Positions 28,022-35,406 of a stretch of 64,000 nucleotides of DNA are shown piece by piece; positions within the stretch are counted from its first letter, which is position 1, and each line of letters starts with the position of its first letter. The notes below the pieces were generated by a model, which did no database searches, was not told where the DNA came from, and was given only the letters and a program-made list of their open reading frames with translations. Source of the stretch: Streptomyces celluloflavus (GTDB taxonomy: Bacteria; Actinomycetota; Actinomycetes; Streptomycetales; Streptomycetaceae); the NCBI GenBank assembly GCA_000720995.1, contig JOEL01000055.1, positions 1 through 64,000 on the forward strand, written 5' to 3'. A program made the translations under genes and the position numbers.

Positions 28022-28090
28022 AAAACCGTGTCCGAGGTATACGAAACTGCGTCCGGGGTATACAGAACAGTGTCCGTCGGATACGGTTTT
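28022..28090. promoter_or_regulatory. Three tandem 21-bp operators between tetR and the monooxygenase
   Basis: Units at 28028-28048, 28049-28069 and 28070-28090 are direct repeats of exactly 21 bp. Each contains an imperfect palindrome; the third, GTGTCCGTCGGATAC, is the most symmetric (7+1+7). The outermost bases also form an inverted repeat: AAAACCGTGTCCGA (28022-28035) against the complement of 28077-28090 with one mismatch. Two helical turns per unit would stack three dimers on one DNA face. Confidence 0.85.
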
Positions 28091-28162
28091 TCTTGTGAGT
28101 GCGGCGGATCGACTGGCCGGCGCGGTGGACAGGCCGCGACGGATCGACGTGGGGAGCGTGTG

Positions 28163-29617
28163 ATGGCGTACGGAGCGATGGCGGGCCGGGTGGCGGGGGA
28201 GCGGCCGGCGGTGCTGATCTCGGGGGCGAGCGTGGCCGGCCCGGCACTGGCCTACTGGCTGGGCCGCTACGGCTTCCGCCCCACCGTGGTCGAGGTGGCA
28301 CCGGCCCTGCGCGGCGGCGGATTCGCGGTCGACTTCCGCGGGGCGGCGCAGCTGGACGTGCTGGCGCGGATGGGCGTCCTGGGCGAGATCCGCCGGTCCG
28401 GCACGGGCGGCGGCCCGATGCACTTCATCGACGACCAAGGCCGCCAACTAGCGTCACTGCCCCCGGAGTTCGCGGGCGGCGACGTCGAGATCCTGCGCTC
28501 GGAGCTGTCCCGCATTCTGTACGAGCGCAGCTTGTGCGGGGGCGGGCTGTACGGGCACGGGCTGTACGAGCACGGGTCGTGCGGGCGCAGTCTGAACGAG
28601 CACGGTCCGTACGGGGCCGCGGCTGGGGCGGCCGCCCCGGGTGCCCCGCCCGTCACCGAATATCTCTTCGGTGACTCCGTCACCTCGCTCACCGAGTCCG
28701 AGGACGGGGTCCGGGTCACCTTCGAGCGGGGCGCGCCGCGCACCTTCGACCTGGTGGTCGGCGCGGACGGTCTGCACTCCACCGTGCGGCGGCTGGCCTT
28801 CGGCCCCGAGGAGCGATTCGTCAGCCACCTCGGCTACTACGTCGCCGGCTGGGACCTGCCCGCCGCGGCCCCGGGCGGCGGTGTTCCGGCCGACGGCGTG
28901 CCGGTCGACGGCATGCCGGGCGGTGGTGTCCGGGGCCTCGCCGACCGGCCGGTGGGGTACGGCGAGCCCGGCCGGCTGATGAGTGCCGGCCGTACGGCCC
29001 GGCGGACCGGCGAGGCGGGGTACGCGGGCGAGGCGTTCTGCGTCTTCGCCGCCGCGGAGCTGACGTACGACCGGCGCGCTCCCACGGCGCAGAAGAAGCT
29101 GATAGCGCAGGCGTACGCGGGCGCCGGCTGGCGGACGCCGGAGCTGATCGAGACCCTGTGGGGCGCCAGGGACCTCTACTTCGACGCCATCAGCCGGGTC
29201 GATGTGCCGCGCTGGTCGGCGGGCCGGACCGTCCTCCTCGGCGACGCCGCGTACGGCGCGACGGTCGGCGGTATGGGCACGGGCTCGGCGATCGTGGGGG
29301 CCTACGTCCTCGCCGGTGAACTGGCCGCCGCGGGCGGCGACCACCGCGCGGCCTTCGCCCGCTATGAACGGCGCCTGCGGCCCTATGTCACACGGTGTCA
29401 GGAAGGCGGCCGGGGCGTGGGCGAGTTCCTGGCGCCGGCCACCCGGGAGGCGATGGCCGCGCGCAATGCCGCGCTGAACGACCCGGTCGCCGTCGCGGCC
29501 ATGCTGGCGCAGGGTCAGGACCTCGCCGCGGACATCGTGTTGGAGGACTATCCGGCCAGGTGTGGCGGGGTGGCGCCATCGGTGACCGATGGCGGCGGAT
29601 CCATACGCGGTGCGTGA
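28163..29617 (+). CDS. FAD-dependent monooxygenase (PHBH/TetX-like)
   Basis: A 484-residue class A flavoprotein hydroxylase. FAD binding: LISGASVAGPALAYWLGRYG near residue 20 (a Ser-Val form of GxGxxG), the DG motif LVVGADGLHSTVRR, and the GD motif VLLGDAAYGATVGGMGTG. TetX-like proteins have similar spacing. Two stretches made of 15-bp minisatellites interrupt it: residues ~119-153 as pentads such as LYGHG/LYEHG, and ~239-258 as pentads such as DGVPV/DGMPG; both look like surface-loop expansions. ATG 28163 follows GGGGAG. Regulated by the divergent TetR protein; substrate unknown, possibly an aromatic drug or pigment. Confidence 0.88.
   Translation: MAYGAMAGRVAGERPAVLISGASVAGPALAYWLGRYGFRPTVVEVAPALRGGGFAVDFRGAAQLDVLARMGVLGEIRRSGTGGGPMHFIDDQGRQLASLPPEFAGGDVEILRSELSRILYERSLCGGGLYGHGLYEHGSCGRSLNEHGPYGAAAGAAAPGAPPVTEYLFGDSVTSLTESEDGVRVTFERGAPRTFDLVVGADGLHSTVRRLAFGPEERFVSHLGYYVAGWDLPAAAPGGGVPADGVPVDGMPGGGVRGLADRPVGYGEPGRLMSAGRTARRTGEAGYAGEAFCVFAAAELTYDRRAPTAQKKLIAQAYAGAGWRTPELIETLWGARDLYFDAISRVDVPRWSAGRTVLLGDAAYGATVGGMGTGSAIVGAYVLAGELAAAGGDHRAAFARYERRLRPYVTRCQEGGRGVGEFLAPATREAMAARNAALNDPVAVAAMLAQGQDLAADIVLEDYPARCGGVAPSVTDGGGSIRGA
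28517..28621 (+). repeat. In-frame 15-bp minisatellite in the monooxygenase
   Basis: Seven degenerate 15-bp units (for example CTGTACGGGCACGGG at 28547 and CTGTACGAGCACGGG at 28562) encode pentapeptides LYERS, LCGGG, LYGHG, LYEHG, SCGRS, LNEHG and PYGAA. A second array of four 15-bp units lies at 28877-28936. Both keep the reading frame. Confidence 0.8.
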
Positions 29618-29656
29618 TGACCGGCAGCCGGTGTCGCGGAATGACGTGATCCACAT

Positions 29657-29687
29657 TTGTCAAGGACTGGTGACCAGCGGTCAACAA
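29657..29687. promoter_or_regulatory. Interrupted palindrome upstream of the conservon
   Basis: The perfect 11-bp palindrome CTGGTGACCAG (29667-29677) is centred within TTGT (29657-29660) and ACAA (29684-29687), all sharing centre 29672. It lies about 150 bp before the sensor kinase start and may be an operator; the binding protein is not known. Confidence 0.4.
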
Positions 29688-29828
29688 GTGATCAAATCCG
29701 GTTATGCTACTTCCGGTTCGGCTACGGGCAGTTGCCACAGGTGACGTCTGTGGCGGCACCGTCCGTGGAGCCGTGGCCCATGAGTCGTCCTGTGATCTTT
29801 CGATGGTTTGAGGGTTTTGAGGGTGCAG

Positions 29829-31475
29829 ATGGTGCGAGAAGGATCGTCGCCCGGGGGTCCGCGTCCCGCCTCGGTTCTCGCGTGGCTCGTGCCCACCGCG
29901 GTGACCGCCGTGGCCGCGGCCGTCGCCGCGGTGACGGTGCACTCATTGGCGCGGACGTCGGTCGTGTGGATCGGTGTGGCCGCCACCGTGGCGGTGGCCC
30001 TGGTCACCGCCGAGCTGTCCCGCCGCGGCCGGGTGATCGCGGAGCTGCGTGCGCGGGCCGCGGCGCAGCAGGCCGTGCTGGTCCGCCAGGAGGCGGAGAG
30101 CGTCCGGCTGTCGGCGGAGCTGCTGCCCGAGGCGGTGGCCCGGCTCGGCCAGGGCGAGTTCCCCGAGGACGTGCTCGCGTCGCTGTCGGACCGGATCGCC
30201 CGCCAGGCCCGGGAGGCGGGGCTCACCCCCGAGTTCGCCGCCGCCCACCAGGCCGTGCTGCGGTCCGTCCTGGAAGCCGTCGTCGCGGTGGAGGACCTGC
30301 GCGAGTCCGCCCAGCGGGCGTTCGTGAACATCGCCCGCCGGGTGCAGGCGATCGTCCACCAGCAGGCCCAGGAACTCCGTGAGATGGAGGACCGCCACGG
30401 CCAGGCGCCGGACGTCTTCGGCGACCTGCTGCGACTGGACCACGGCACGGCCCTCATCGGCCGCCTCGCCGACTCCATCGCGGTGCTCGGCGGCGCCCGC
30501 CCCGGCCGCCAGTGGAGCCGGGCGGTACCGCTGTTCAGCGTGTTGCGCGGCGCGATGTCCCGGATCATCGACTACCAGCGCGTCGAACTCCACTCCATCT
30601 CGGAGGTCGCGGTCGTCGGTACGGCGGTGGAACCGCTGATCCACGCCCTCGCCGAACTGCTGGACAACGCCACCCGCTACTCCCCGCCGCAGACCCGGGT
30701 GCATGTGACCGCCGTAGAGGTGCAGTCCGGTATCGCCGTGGAGATCGAGGACGGCGGCGTGAGCATGAGCGAGGAGGCCCGCAAGCGCGCCGAGCGGATG
30801 CTGCGGCAGGCCCAGCAGGGCATCGACGTCAACGACCTGGGGGAGACCCCGCGGCTGGGCCTGGCCGTGGTCGGCCGGCTCTCGCAGCTCTGCAACTTCC
30901 AGGTGTCGCTGCGCACCTCGGCGTACGGCGGGGTCCGCGCGGTCGTGATCGTCCCGCAGGACCTGATCACCACCGCCCCGGCGACGGGCCGCGCACACGG
31001 CATCGGCACCGCGTCGGGCCCCCGGACGGTCCGCACGGAGCACGCCGCCGCGCAGATAGCCGCGCACATACCCGCACAGGGCTCGCCGCGGACCGCGGTG
31101 CCCCCGCCGGCCGCGCCCGTCGCGCAGGCCCCGGTGGCGCCCGAACCGCCGCGGGCGGCGGACCTGCGGGACGACACCCTGGGCGACCTCCCGCAGGTGG
31201 CCGAGCGGACCTCGGGCGGTCTGCCGCAGCGGCGCCGCAAGGCGCGGGCCACGGCTCCCGCGGCGCCGCAGGTTCCCGGGGCCGCCCCGGCCCCCGTCAC
31301 CGCTTCCCCCGCCCCCGCACCGGACGACGCACCGCAGGTGCAGCCCGGTATGTGGCTGGCGGCGTTCCAGAGCGGTCTGTCCGGCGAAAGCCAGACGCCC
31401 GCGTCCGCCGGCGCCTCCGGTGCGGCCGGTGCAGTCCGTGAGAAGAGTGACGAGCCGTCGGAAAAGAGTGAGTAG
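29829..31475 (+). CDS. cvnA: Conservon sensor-like histidine kinase (CvnA type)
   Basis: A 548-residue membrane-bound kinase-like protein heading a conservon. Two adjacent N-terminal helices with almost no external loop suggest it senses an internal or membrane signal. A helical region follows, then an HATPase_c domain with N-box ELLDNATRYSPPQTRVHVTA, DGGVSMSEEAR and LGLAVVGRLSQ. A classic phospho-acceptor His box is not obvious, as usual for CvnA. The last ~190 residues are Ala/Pro-rich and disordered. ATG 29829 is chosen because GAGGG precedes it by 7 nt; TTG 29808 is in frame. Confidence 0.87.
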   Translation: MVREGSSPGGPRPASVLAWLVPTAVTAVAAAVAAVTVHSLARTSVVWIGVAATVAVALVTAELSRRGRVIAELRARAAAQQAVLVRQEAESVRLSAELLPEAVARLGQGEFPEDVLASLSDRIARQAREAGLTPEFAAAHQAVLRSVLEAVVAVEDLRESAQRAFVNIARRVQAIVHQQAQELREMEDRHGQAPDVFGDLLRLDHGTALIGRLADSIAVLGGARPGRQWSRAVPLFSVLRGAMSRIIDYQRVELHSISEVAVVGTAVEPLIHALAELLDNATRYSPPQTRVHVTAVEVQSGIAVEIEDGGVSMSEEARKRAERMLRQAQQGIDVNDLGETPRLGLAVVGRLSQLCNFQVSLRTSAYGGVRAVVIVPQDLITTAPATGRAHGIGTASGPRTVRTEHAAAQIAAHIPAQGSPRTAVPPPAAPVAQAPVAPEPPRAADLRDDTLGDLPQVAERTSGGLPQRRRKARATAPAAPQVPGAAPAPVTASPAPAPDDAPQVQPGMWLAAFQSGLSGESQTPASAGASGAAGAVREKSDEPSEKSE

Positions 31476-31477
31476 CC

Positions 31478-31885
31478 ATGATTCAGCACCGGCCCAACAT
31501 GGACTGGATGCTCAAGGACCTCGCGGAGAGCGTTCCGCAGACCCGACACGTCGTCGTGCTGTCCTCGGACGGCCTGCGGATGGCCCAGTACGGCACGGAC
31601 ACCGACACCGCGGACAGACTGGCGGCGGCCTGTGCCGGACTCCAGAGTCTGGCGGGCGCCGTCTCCGCGGAATTCCCGCAGAGCGACGGCCGGATGCGGA
31701 TGGTCGTCATCGAACTGGACGGCGGCTTCTTCTACTTGATGGCGGCGGGCGCCGGGGCTTATCTGGCGGTGCTGGCCGACGAGGGAGTGGACGCGGGGCT
31801 GATAGGCCAGCGGATGCGGGATCTGGTCGCCCGCATCGGCGAGCACCTCAGCAGCCCACCGCGCCACGACGGACAGGCCGGATGA
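31478..31885 (+). CDS. cvnB: Roadblock/LC7 domain protein (CvnB type)
   Basis: A 135-residue single roadblock/LC7 domain. MDWMLKDLAESVPQTRHVVV and the strand LSSDGLRMAQYG are diagnostic of the MglB-like subfamily in conservons, where it acts as regulator (probably GAP-like) of the CvnD GTPase. It starts directly after the cvnA stop, so the two are cotranscribed. Confidence 0.92.
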   Translation: MIQHRPNMDWMLKDLAESVPQTRHVVVLSSDGLRMAQYGTDTDTADRLAAACAGLQSLAGAVSAEFPQSDGRMRMVVIELDGGFFYLMAAGAGAYLAVLADEGVDAGLIGQRMRDLVARIGEHLSSPPRHDGQAG

Positions 31886-31934
31886 ACCGGCCCGCCGAAC
31901 GGCAGGGCAGGGCCGGGCGAAGCGGGGCGCAGGC

Positions 31935-32297
31935 ATGAGCGAGGCGGACCAGGACTGGGAGGACCAGAGCCCCGAGCGGCTCTATGTGATCACCGGCGGG
32001 CGCAGTGGCACCTCCGGGAAGTCCGCCTCCCTCGACCTGGTCACGCTGATCGTGTCGAAGGCCGGCCCCAGGCTGGGGATGCAGCCCGAGCACGCCGCGA
32101 TCGTGCGGCTGTGTCACTCCCCGCTGTCCGTGGCGGAGCTGTCCGCCTATACGCGGCTGCCGGTCAGCGTGGTCACCGTGCTGCTGGGTGATCTGCTGGC
32201 CGACGGCCGGGTGGTGGCGCGTGCGCCCGTCCCACCCGCTCAACTTCCCGACCGTGCCCTGATTGAGGCGGTGATCCATGGACTTCAACAGCTCTGA
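31935..32297 (+). CDS. cvnC: DUF742 protein (CvnC type)
   Basis: A 120-residue winged-helix-like DUF742 protein, the third conservon component. It shows RLYVITGGRSG near the N-terminus, then HAAIVRLCHSPLSVAELSAY and LPVSVVTVLLGDLLADGRVV, a helix-turn-helix-like region. DNA binding has not been shown in general; it is thought to complete a membrane-associated complex with CvnA, B and D. Its 3' end overlaps cvnD by 20 nt. Confidence 0.9.
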   Translation: MSEADQDWEDQSPERLYVITGGRSGTSGKSASLDLVTLIVSKAGPRLGMQPEHAAIVRLCHSPLSVAELSAYTRLPVSVVTVLLGDLLADGRVVARAPVPPAQLPDRALIEAVIHGLQQL

Positions 32298-32901
32298 GAC
32301 GCTTCTTGAGCACCCGGCCGAGGGGCCGCGGGCCGAGGACGAACTGCCGCAGACGGCCGCCGCCGCGGTCAAGGTGGTGATCGTCGGCGGCTTCGGCGTC
32401 GGCAAGACGACCCTGGTCGGTTCGGTCAGCGAGATCCGGCCGCTGACGACCGAGGAGACGATGACCCAGGCCGGTGTCGGGGTGGACGACATCGTGGGTG
32501 TCGAACGCAAGACCTCCACGACCGTGGCGATGGACTTCGGCCGCATCAGCCTCAACGACGAACTGGTCCTCTACCTCTTCGGCACCCCCGGCCAGCAGCG
32601 GTTCTGGTTCCTGTGGAACGGCCTGTTCGACGGTGCCCTGGGCGCGGTGGTGCTGATCGACACCCGGCGGCTGGAGGTCAGCTTCGACGTCATCGGGCGC
32701 CTGGAGGAGCGCGGCGTCCCGTTCGTGGTGGCCGTCAACACCTTCCCGGACGCGCCCGTCCACGGCATCGAGGAGCTCCGCACCGCCCTCGATCTGCCGG
32801 CGGAGGTACCGATCATCGACTGCGACGCGCGGCTGCGCACCTCCAGCCGCGATGTGCTGATGGCGCTGATGCGCTATCTGCACTCCCTCGCCGCGGCCTG
32901 A
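32278..32901 (+). CDS. cvnD: Conservon GTP-binding protein (CvnD type)
   Basis: A 207-residue small Ras-like GTPase. The P-loop GGFGVGKTT (37-45), switch II DFGRISL and GTPGQQRFWFLW, and a base-recognition site AVNTF in place of the usual NKxD (as in other CvnD/MglA-like proteins) are visible. It is the G-protein output of the conservon, cycling under control of CvnB. The start lies inside cvnC, so translation is coupled. Confidence 0.92.
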   Translation: MDFNSSETLLEHPAEGPRAEDELPQTAAAAVKVVIVGGFGVGKTTLVGSVSEIRPLTTEETMTQAGVGVDDIVGVERKTSTTVAMDFGRISLNDELVLYLFGTPGQQRFWFLWNGLFDGALGAVVLIDTRRLEVSFDVIGRLEERGVPFVVAVNTFPDAPVHGIEELRTALDLPAEVPIIDCDARLRTSSRDVLMALMRYLHSLAAA

Positions 32902-32916
32902 GACCCGCCACGGAAA

Positions 32917-32972
32917 ACCGGAGAACGGGAACGCCGGGAGACCGGAGAACAGGGACACCGGAGAACGGGGAC
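32917..32972. repeat. 16-bp tandem repeat after cvnD
   Basis: ACCGGAGAACGGGAAC is followed by ACCGGAGAACAGGGAC (32941-32956) and ACCGGAGAACGGGGAC (32957-32972), with degenerate extensions to about 33010. Non-coding and between operons. Confidence 0.75.
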
Positions 32973-33074
32973 ACCGGGGCAGTGGAGGGCCGGAGAACAG
33001 GAGAGCCGAGGAGGCGGAGAGGTGGGAGAACCGACGAGCCGCCCGGCGATTCCCTCCCCCCCGGTTGTCCTGAA

Positions 33075-33113
33075 GTATCCGGAGCCGGGCGCCGGATGCC
33101 GGGCTCCCGATAC
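33075..33113. terminator. Hairpin between the conservon and the NB-ARC gene
   Basis: GTATCCGGAGCC (33075-33086) pairs with GGCTCCCGATAC (33102-33113) with one mismatch and a 15-nt loop. It could terminate the conservon transcript or be a regulatory stem in the leader of the next gene. Confidence 0.5.
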
Positions 33114-33190
33114 CTTGATCCGGCAGGCGGGGCAGCGGTGCGGTACGGCCGTACGGGACCGGCCCCGGGACAGGCAGGGGGAGTTGCGGC

Positions 33191-35377
33191 ATGGTGGATC
33201 CCATCTCGATCGGTGCGGTCACGGCGGTCCTGGGCACGGTGACGATGTCCATGGCCAACGAGGCCGGGAAGCGGGCCTGGGAATCGGCCGGCGTACTCGT
33301 CCGGCGGATCGCCGGGCGGGAGACGCCCGCGCCGGACGGCAGCGAGGCGCGGGCGGCCCTGGCCGGACTGCTGGTCGAGGGCGCCCAGCGCGATCCGGCG
33401 CACGCCCGCGCCCTCGCCGCCTGGCTGAACGGCGCCCCGCGGCCCGGCGGCGCCGACGCCGTACCGCGTCAACTCCCCGTCTCCGTAAGGTTCTTCACCG
33501 ACCGGCAGGACCCGCTCAAGCGACTCGACCGGGAGGCCGGGCGGCCGGCCGACGGGCGGCCGCGGCTCGCCCTGGTCCACGGCCCGGACGGTATCGGCAC
33601 CAGCGCGCTGGCCGTCCACTGGGGCAACGCCCACCTGGCACGCTTCCCCGACGGGCAGCTGTACGCGGACCTGCGCGGCCCGGCGCCGGACGGCGCGCTC
33701 GACCAGGCCACCGTGCTGCGCCTCTTCCTCCGGCAGCTGGGGTTCCCGGACGGGGAGATCCCGCCGGCCGTCGAGGACCGTGCCGACCTGTACCGCACCA
33801 GCGTCGCGGACCGCCGGCTGCTCGTCGTCCTCGACCACGCGCAGTCCGCCGCCCAGGTCCTGCCGCTGCTGACCTCGGCGGCCGGGGTGTTCACGATCGT
33901 GGTGGCCCGCCGCCCGCTGAGCGGCCTGGACGCCGTACCGGTCCCCGTCGGCCCGCTGCCCGAGAAGTACGCCCGCGACCTCCTCGGCCAACTCACCGGC
34001 GAGGAGACCCTCGCCGCGGCGCGGGCCGCGCTGCCGGAGGTGCTCGCCCGGTGCGCCGGCTCGCCGTTCGCCCTGCGTGCCGCCGCCGTACGGCTGGCGG
34101 AGCCGGCCCGCCCGCACCAGGAGCCGCCCGTGCGCGACGACGACCCCGTCCACACCGCCGCCGAGGACGCCTACCAGGACCTCGCCCCGGACGCCGCGCG
34201 GCTCTACCGCCTGCTGGCGCTGCGCCCCTGGCCCGCCATCGGCCCCGGCCTGGCCGCCGCCACCGCGCAGCTCACCGCTCCCCGGGCCGCGGCGCTGCTC
34301 GCCGAACTGGCCGCCCACCGGCTGCTGGAGACCACCGCCACCGGCCACTACCGCTACCGCCCCTCCGTACGGCGGCACGCCGAGACGGCCGCCGCCCGCG
34401 AGGACGGCATCGCCGGCTGCACCGCCGCGGTGACCCGGGCGGTGGCCGCCTCACTGCGGTTCGCGGTACGTGCCGACCGCGCCGTGCTCCCCCAGCGCTG
34501 GCACCTGGGCCCGCTGTACGCGACGCTGGAGCCGGGCCCGTACGCCGACCAGGGCGAGGCGCTGGCCGCCCTCACCGGTGAGCTGGGTCGGCTCCTCGAA
34601 GCCGTCCGGGCCGCCGAGGAGTTCGCAGATCCGGACTCCGTCTGCCAGCTGTGCGAGGCGCTGTGGGCGGTGCAGCTCAAGGCGGGCCGCCATGACGAGC
34701 TGCTGCCCGCCCTCCGCGCGGGGGTGCGGGCCGCGGACGCGCTGGAGGCCGCGGCGCACGCCACCGTCGGCGCCCCCGCACCCGCCCCCGCCGCCGACGG
34801 CCTCGCCGCCCGCTCCCGGATGGCCGGGCGGATGCACACCCAACTGGCGCTGGCCCTCACCGAGGTGCGGCACTACGAGGAGGCCGAGTCCGAACTCCGC
34901 GCCGCCGCCGAGGCGGAGCGCCGGGCCGGCCACCTCCGCGGCCGGGCCACCGCCGTCGAGACCCTGGGCCTGCTCCGGCTGCGGCAGTGGCGCTACCGGG
35001 AGGCGTACGACCACTTCGACGAGGCCGCCGCGCTGCTCGCCGGTATCCCCGAGGACGGTGAGGGCGCCGCCGATCTGCCGCGCGCCCGTGCGCTCCTGGA
35101 GCGCCACCGCGGGCGTGCGCTGCGCGGCCTGCTCGACTGGGACGACGCCCGGGAACGGCTGGGGCGCGCCCTGCGCTTCTTCCGGGACAGCGCCGAACCG
35201 TACAACACCGCCCGCACCCTCACCGACCTCGCCGAGACCCACCTCGACGCCGGTGACCCGGCCGCCGCGCTGCCCTTGATCGACGAGGCGGCCGCCCTGC
35301 TCCAGGAGGAAGGGGCGGCCTTCCCCCTCGGCCTCCTCCGGGCGTTGCGCGAGCGGTGCGTGGCGGAGGCGGAGTGA
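33191..35377 (+). CDS. NB-ARC/STAND-like protein with TPR repeats and a degenerate P-loop
   Basis: A 728-residue protein with AfsR-like organisation but no DNA-binding domain. Residues 1-45 form a short N-terminal module seen in many Streptomyces STAND proteins (AVTAVLGTVTMSMANEAGKRAW). An NB-ARC-like ATPase region follows, with Walker A reading GPDGIGTS (131-138): the essential lysine is replaced by threonine. The Walker B-like LLVVLDH and a winged-helix region (DLAPDAARLYRLLALRPWP) remain. The C-terminal ~280 residues are TPR helices (ALTEVRHYEEAESELRAAAE, WRYREAYDHFDEAAALL). Nucleotide hydrolysis is doubtful. It converges with the repeat-split gene 30 nt downstream. Function unknown; signalling or defence sensing is possible. 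Confidence 0.83.
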   Translation: MVDPISIGAVTAVLGTVTMSMANEAGKRAWESAGVLVRRIAGRETPAPDGSEARAALAGLLVEGAQRDPAHARALAAWLNGAPRPGGADAVPRQLPVSVRFFTDRQDPLKRLDREAGRPADGRPRLALVHGPDGIGTSALAVHWGNAHLARFPDGQLYADLRGPAPDGALDQATVLRLFLRQLGFPDGEIPPAVEDRADLYRTSVADRRLLVVLDHAQSAAQVLPLLTSAAGVFTIVVARRPLSGLDAVPVPVGPLPEKYARDLLGQLTGEETLAAARAALPEVLARCAGSPFALRAAAVRLAEPARPHQEPPVRDDDPVHTAAEDAYQDLAPDAARLYRLLALRPWPAIGPGLAAATAQLTAPRAAALLAELAAHRLLETTATGHYRYRPSVRRHAETAAAREDGIAGCTAAVTRAVAASLRFAVRADRAVLPQRWHLGPLYATLEPGPYADQGEALAALTGELGRLLEAVRAAEEFADPDSVCQLCEALWAVQLKAGRHDELLPALRAGVRAADALEAAAHATVGAPAPAPAADGLAARSRMAGRMHTQLALALTEVRHYEEAESELRAAAEAERRAGHLRGRATAVETLGLLRLRQWRYREAYDHFDEAAALLAGIPEDGEGAADLPRARALLERHRGRALRGLLDWDDARERLGRALRFFRDSAEPYNTARTLTDLAETHLDAGDPAAALPLIDEAAALLQEEGAAFPLGLLRALRERCVAEAE

Positions 35378-35406
35378 GGGGGACGGGGTGAGGGGAAGGG
35401 CGGGCG

